Shown here in pieces: positions 60,179 to 64,000 of a stretch of DNA of 64,000 bases. How positions within the stretch are numbered: position 1 is the first letter of the stretch; the number at the start of each line of letters is the position of its first letter. Source of the DNA: Pollutimonas bauzanensis (GTDB taxonomy: Bacteria > Pseudomonadota > Gammaproteobacteria > Burkholderiales > Burkholderiaceae_B); the NCBI RefSeq assembly GCF_900129885.1, contig NZ_FQXE01000021.1, positions 1-64,000 of the forward strand. Reading direction: 5' to 3'. The position numbers were made by a program, and so were the translations under genes. The notes below the pieces were generated by a model, which did not search any database, was not told where the DNA came from, and worked only from the letters and a program-made list of their open reading frames with translations.

Positions 60179-61347
60179 CCGCGAACGACAGGCCGCCTTC
60201 CCGCGCGCCCTCTCGCCGTGGCGCATTTTCGTGGCGCAGGCTGCGCGCATTGTCCTGGAAGGAAACCCTGCAGATCGTGCGCGATCCGAGCAGCATCGCC
60301 ATTGCCTTCGTGTTGCCTGTCGTGCTGTTGCTGATTTTCGGATTCGGCATCAACCTGGATACCAGCCGGCTCGGCATAGGCGTGGTCATGGAGGACGGGG
60401 GCGCGCCGGCGCGGCGTTTCGCGATGGCCATAGAGGGGTCGCCCTATGTGCGGCCGGTAATCGGCGCTTCCCGCCAGGAAATGCAAACCAGGATGGACGC
60501 CGGCGAGATCCGCGGGATCATCGTGGTGCCGGCGGATTTCTCGCGCAAGGTATTGCGCGGGCATGGCGGCGCTGTGATACAGGTCATTGCCGACGGTGCC
60601 GAACCCAACACGGCGAACTTCGTCGCCAGCTATGCGCAGGGCATCCTGCAGCGCTGGCTCGCCGCCGATCCGCGGGGCCTGGCGGGCCCGGCGTCCGCGG
60701 GCATTACGCTGGAGCCGCGCTACTGGTTCAACCCGACCACGGTGAGCCGCAATTATCTCATCCCCGGCTCGATCTCCGTCATCATGACCATCATCGGAGC
60801 GCTGTTGACGTCGCTGGTTGTGGCGCGCGAATGGGAGCGCGGCACGATGGAGGCCCTGCTTGCCGCGCCGATTACCCGGACCGAGCTGCTGTTGTCCAAG
60901 ATCCTGCCGTATTACGTGCTGGGCATGGTTGCGCTGGTGATCTGCGTGCTGATCGCGACCTTGCTGATGGATGTCCCCATGCGCGGTTCGATGCTGGTGC
61001 TGTTCGTTCCCGCCAGCCTGTTCCTGGGCAGCGCGCTGGGGCTGGGCCTGCTGCTGTCGACGGTAACGCGCGACCAGTTCGATGCAGCTCAAAGCGCGCT
61101 CAACGCGGCCTTCCTGCCGGCGGCGCTGCTATCGGGCTTCATCTTCGAAATCGGCAGCATGCCGGCGGTCGTGCAAGCGGTGACCTATCTTGTGCCGGCG
61201 CGCTATTTCGTCAGCATTCTGCAGACGCTGTTCCAGGCCGGCCATATCTGGCCGGTGATCTGGCTGAACACGCTTTTCCTATTGCTTTCGGCGATTTTCT
61301 GGCTGGGCTTCACGGCGCTCAAGACGCGGCGCCGGCTGGATGGGTGA
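60175..61347 (+). CDS. ABC-2 type permease, YbhS-like
   Basis: A 390-residue inner-membrane subunit. One helix near the N-terminus (IAFVLPVVLLLIFGFGI) is followed by a large periplasmic domain of about 150 residues, then five helices from ISVIMTIIGALLTSLVVARE onward. The ABC-2 mark EWERGTMEALLAAPITRTELLLSK is clear. It pairs with the next permease to form the membrane channel. Substrates of relatives include drugs and cations; nothing here decides. Confidence 0.92.
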   Translation: MTANDRPPSRAPSRRGAFSWRRLRALSWKETLQIVRDPSSIAIAFVLPVVLLLIFGFGINLDTSRLGIGVVMEDGGAPARRFAMAIEGSPYVRPVIGASRQEMQTRMDAGEIRGIIVVPADFSRKVLRGHGGAVIQVIADGAEPNTANFVASYAQGILQRWLAADPRGLAGPASAGITLEPRYWFNPTTVSRNYLIPGSISVIMTIIGALLTSLVVAREWERGTMEALLAAPITRTELLLSKILPYYVLGMVALVICVLIATLLMDVPMRGSMLVLFVPASLFLGSALGLGLLLSTVTRDQFDAAQSALNAAFLPAALLSGFIFEIGSMPAVVQAVTYLVPARYFVSILQTLFQAGHIWPVIWLNTLFLLLSAIFWLGFTALKTRRRLDG

Positions 61348-61352
61348 GCGCC

Positions 61353-62453
61353 ATGTGGCATAGAATCCTCACTCTGATAATCAAGGAACTGCAGCAATTA
61401 TTGCGCAGCCCGCAGAGCCGCCGCCTGCTCATCATGCCGCTGCTGCTGCAATTGATGATATTCCCGTTCGCCACCACGCTGGAGGTCACGAACAGCACGC
61501 TGGCGATCTACAACGAGGACAGCGGCGAGGCGTCGGCCGAACTGATACAGCGCCTTGCGGGCGCGCATCCCTTTCCGCATATCAAGATGGTGCATGACGA
61601 TGCCGCCTTGCAGCATGTCATCGACGATCAGCAGGCCTCGCTCGCCATCAGGATACCGCGCGATTTCTCGCGGCGCATGGCCGCGCGGGAGCCGGTAAGG
61701 CTGCAGGCGCTGCTCGACGGGCGGCGCTCGAACAGCGCGCAGATCTCCTATAGCTACGCATTGCAGGTGGTCCAGCAGTTTTCCGCCGAACGCAGCCTGC
61801 ATCCGGCGCCCGCCGCGCTGGTCATCCGCAATGCCTATAACCCGAATCTGGAATACAAGTGGTTCGTCCTGCCCAGCCTGGTGGCCATTATCGCCACCGT
61901 GGGCTGCCTCATGGTCACGGCCCTGTCCGTCTCGCGCGAACGCGAGGAAGGCACCTTCGATCAATTGATGGTGACTCCGCTGACTCCCGCCTACGTCATG
62001 CTGGGCAAGGCCGTGCCTGGCATTCTGGTCGGGCTGGCGCAAGGAAGCATCATAGCCGCGGCGGCATGCTGGTTCTATGGGGTGCCGCTGACCGGGCCTT
62101 TGTGGCTGCTATGGCTATCGATGTTCTGCTACGCATTTTCGCTCGTGGGCGTCGGCCTTTTCATTTCCGCCTTGTGCGCCACGCAGCAGCAGGCGTTTCT
62201 CGGCGTGTTTTGTTTTCTCGTGCCATCGATAGTCCTGTCCGGCTATATCGCGCCGGTCGAGAACATGCCATTGTTTCTGCGGATGGTCAGCATGATCAAT
62301 CCGCTCACCCATTTCATCGATGCTTCAAAAGGCATTTTCCTGAAACACTACGGCTTCCTGGATGCCTGGCGCAGCATTTGGCCACTGCTGGTCATCGCCG
62401 TCGTCACGCTGGGCATCGCTTACACGATGTTTCGCAGGCGGAGCACCTCATGA
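61353..62453 (+). CDS. ABC-2 type permease, YbhR-like
   Basis: A 366-residue partner of the preceding permease with the same plan: an N-terminal helix after KELQQLLRSPQSRRLLIMP, a periplasmic domain, then helices from LPSLVAIIATVGCLMVTAL and the ABC-2 mark REREEGTFDQLMVTPLTPAY. The ATG is six bases after the upstream stop. The end overlaps the outer-membrane factor gene by ATGA, so all parts of the exporter should be made together. Confidence 0.92.
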   Translation: MWHRILTLIIKELQQLLRSPQSRRLLIMPLLLQLMIFPFATTLEVTNSTLAIYNEDSGEASAELIQRLAGAHPFPHIKMVHDDAALQHVIDDQQASLAIRIPRDFSRRMAAREPVRLQALLDGRRSNSAQISYSYALQVVQQFSAERSLHPAPAALVIRNAYNPNLEYKWFVLPSLVAIIATVGCLMVTALSVSREREEGTFDQLMVTPLTPAYVMLGKAVPGILVGLAQGSIIAAAACWFYGVPLTGPLWLLWLSMFCYAFSLVGVGLFISALCATQQQAFLGVFCFLVPSIVLSGYIAPVENMPLFLRMVSMINPLTHFIDASKGIFLKHYGFLDAWRSIWPLLVIAVVTLGIAYTMFRRRSTS

Positions 62454-63886
62454 ACATCCCGCGTTCTCCTTCCTTTCTTTTGACGGCCTGGGCCCTTGCG
62501 CTGGCGCTTGGCGGCTGCGCGGTCGGGCCGGACTATCAGCGTCCCGAATTCGAGCGCGGCCTGGCGGCGGCGTTCGACGGCAGGTCCGATTCCGGCGCGC
62601 CTGCCGCCAGGGTGGAGCAGGCATGGTGGCGCGCTTTTGGCGACGCCGCTCTGGATGCGTTGGTGGAACAGGCCTTGGCGCGCAGCCCCGATATCGAGGC
62701 TGCGCAGGCGCGCATACGCCAGGCGCGCGCAAGCGCCGCGATGGCGGCCGGCGGCCAGTTGCCGCAGATTGGGGCGGCGGCAAGCGTCTCGCGCGACCGC
62801 ATCAGCCGCAATAGCGAACTGATGGCTAACAATCCGCTGCCCGATCCGCAGACTACCTTCACCGCATACGCGGCCGGTTTCGATGCCTCATGGGAAATAG
62901 ACCTTTTCGGCCGCACTGCGCGCCAGGTCCAGGCAAGCCGCGCCCGCAGCCAGGCCGCGGAAGCGGGCGCGCACGATGCGCGGCTGCAGGTGGCCGCCGA
63001 AGTGGCGCGCAATGTCATCGAGTACCGCGCGCTGGCGCAACGGCTCGATAACGCGAATCGGGACGCGGCATACGCCGGCGAGTTGCTGCGCCTGGCGCAG
63101 TTGCAGCGGGGGGCGGGGCTTGCGAGCGACAGCGATGTGCATGGCGCCCAGGACGACCATGCCCGCAGCGCCGCCGTTGTGCCTGCCCTGGAGGCCAGGC
63201 GGCATGCGGTCCTGGCCGCCCTGACCGTTATGCTGGATAGCGATATCGCCCGGGTCCGGTCCGTTTTGGCGGCGCAGCGGCCGATTCCCCAAGTGCCGGA
63301 ATTCGTCGATGTCGGCGTGCCGTCCGAACTGTTGCGGCGCCGGGCGGACGTTCGCGAGGCTGAACGCCAGCTGGCGGCGGCGACCGCCGACATCGGCGTC
63401 GCGGTGGCCGATCAATATCCGCGCCTGACGCTGGTCGGCAGCCTGGGACTCGATTCCATCCATCCAGGGCAATTGACCGACGCCATGAGCCGCGCCTGGA
63501 GCGTCGGGCCGTCGCTGGCGCTGCCGCTCTTTAGCGGCGGACGGCTGCGCGAACAGGTAAAGGTCCGCGAAGCAGGGCGCGATGCCGCGCTTGCCGCCTA
63601 TCGCAAGGCGGTTCTGGCGGCGGTGGCCGACACCGAGACGGCTCTGGTGGGATTCGACCGGGAGCGCGGGCGCCTGGCGGACCTGGGACGCTCGCGCTCC
63701 GCCTTGCGCGATAACGTCGCCCTGGCCGGGCAGCGCTATCGCGCCGGCGAGACGGCGCGGATCGAATTGCTCGCCGCGCAGCGCGCATTGGCGGCGGTCG
63801 AGGACCAGTGGCTGCAATCCAGGCAGGCTCGCGCGATAGGCCTGCTTGCCCTCGTCAAGGCGCTCGGAGGAGGCTGGAATGAGTGA
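62450..63886 (+). CDS. Outer-membrane efflux lipoprotein (TolC/NodT family)
   Basis: A 478-residue outer-membrane factor. The signal peptide ends in the lipobox LGGC, followed by AVGPDYQRP, the typical start of NodT-type channel lipoproteins. Two repeats of the coiled-coil fold follow, with AAGFDASWEIDLFGRTARQV in the first half and SVGPSLALPLFSGGRLREQV in the second. E. coli ybhGFSR lacks its own channel gene and relies on TolC, so a dedicated channel in the operon is a local feature. Confidence 0.93.
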   Translation: MNIPRSPSFLLTAWALALALGGCAVGPDYQRPEFERGLAAAFDGRSDSGAPAARVEQAWWRAFGDAALDALVEQALARSPDIEAAQARIRQARASAAMAAGGQLPQIGAAASVSRDRISRNSELMANNPLPDPQTTFTAYAAGFDASWEIDLFGRTARQVQASRARSQAAEAGAHDARLQVAAEVARNVIEYRALAQRLDNANRDAAYAGELLRLAQLQRGAGLASDSDVHGAQDDHARSAAVVPALEARRHAVLAALTVMLDSDIARVRSVLAAQRPIPQVPEFVDVGVPSELLRRRADVREAERQLAAATADIGVAVADQYPRLTLVGSLGLDSIHPGQLTDAMSRAWSVGPSLALPLFSGGRLREQVKVREAGRDAALAAYRKAVLAAVADTETALVGFDRERGRLADLGRSRSALRDNVALAGQRYRAGETARIELLAAQRALAAVEDQWLQSRQARAIGLLALVKALGGGWNE

Positions 63887-64000
63887 TAATCATCCGGGTT
63901 AACGAGAGTTTTTCGCCCTTTTCGCGAAACTTTCATGAAAAAAGGGTATGTTTAAGGCTTGTCTGGGTTTTATGCCGGGATGCAACGGCAAATACCGCCC
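63887..64000. other. Region after the exporter operon
   Basis: AT-rich sequence with short T-runs and a TTTCGCGAAA-type symmetry near 63918-63930. No full hairpin-plus-T terminator can be fixed, and no gene starts before the window ends. Confidence 0.35.

Noticed and set aside
1-64000. CRISPR array or prophage structural genes
   Set aside because: No regularly spaced repeats and no capsid, tail or terminase-like proteins were seen.

Overview
The window looks like chromosome of a GC-rich betaproteobacterium of the Alcaligenaceae (Bordetella/Achromobacter type). The reasons are the many Bug-type periplasmic receptors of the tripartite tricarboxylate transporter family, paired LysR regulators, a GTP-dependent PEP carboxykinase and the overall codon use. 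This placement is inferred from gene content only.

Layout. (1) Positions 1-3515 are visibly AT-richer: one end of an integrated element, with a convergent DNA methyltransferase/putative restriction endonuclease pair, a frame-broken AlpA-type excisionase remnant, and the 3' end of a tRNA-Ser that marks the element boundary. (2) 3.6-8.4 kb is core-like: a conserved unknown protein, a lytic transglycosylase, a GT4 glycosyltransferase and an LpxH-like phosphoesterase. (3) 8.4-13.5 kb holds an isocyanide-hydratase-like DJ-1/PfpI protein, a nitrilase and a LysR regulator, divergent from an SDR protein and a Bug receptor. (4) 13.5-37.8 kb is a large catabolic region with two close LysR paralogues near its ends (13.5-14.4 and 34.6-35.4 kb). 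One operon pairs an FMN alpha-hydroxy-acid dehydrogenase with a ThDP decarboxylase. The divergent operon carries an aldehyde dehydrogenase and a GMC oxidoreductase. A third carries an alpha/beta hydrolase and a xanthine-dehydrogenase-type molybdenum hydroxylase with CoxG, RidA and XdhC partners. CoA-linked genes (acyl-CoA dehydrogenase, hydratase, CoA-transferase) follow. Four promoters here share a bipartite sequence: a T-N11-A palindrome, then 15-16 bases, then a TCGTTTGCC-like box. The likely job is oxidation of an unknown 2-hydroxy acid or related alcohol/aldehyde, with four Bug receptors and one ABC-type binding protein as sensors or scavengers.

(5) 37.8-54.1 kb is an iron/siderophore region: a TonB receptor with an STN signalling domain, its FecR and FecI partners, an SMP-30 lactonase, a second catecholate-type TonB receptor, a two-component system, and an eight-gene operon whose order and protein types match Pseudomonas fpvGHJK-fpvCDEF, the periplasmic reduction and iron-release system for ferripyoverdine. 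Three 19-base Fur-box-like sites lie in front of the sigma gene, between the second receptor and the two-component genes, and in front of the fpvG-like gene. (6) 54.2-63.9 kb holds pckG, a YdjM-like membrane protein and a ybhGFSR-like ABC exporter with its own outer-membrane factor; only a C-terminal stub remains where a TetR regulator would be expected.

The two most interesting signals are the shared operator network of the catabolic cluster and the complete Fpv-like iron-release locus outside Pseudomonas.
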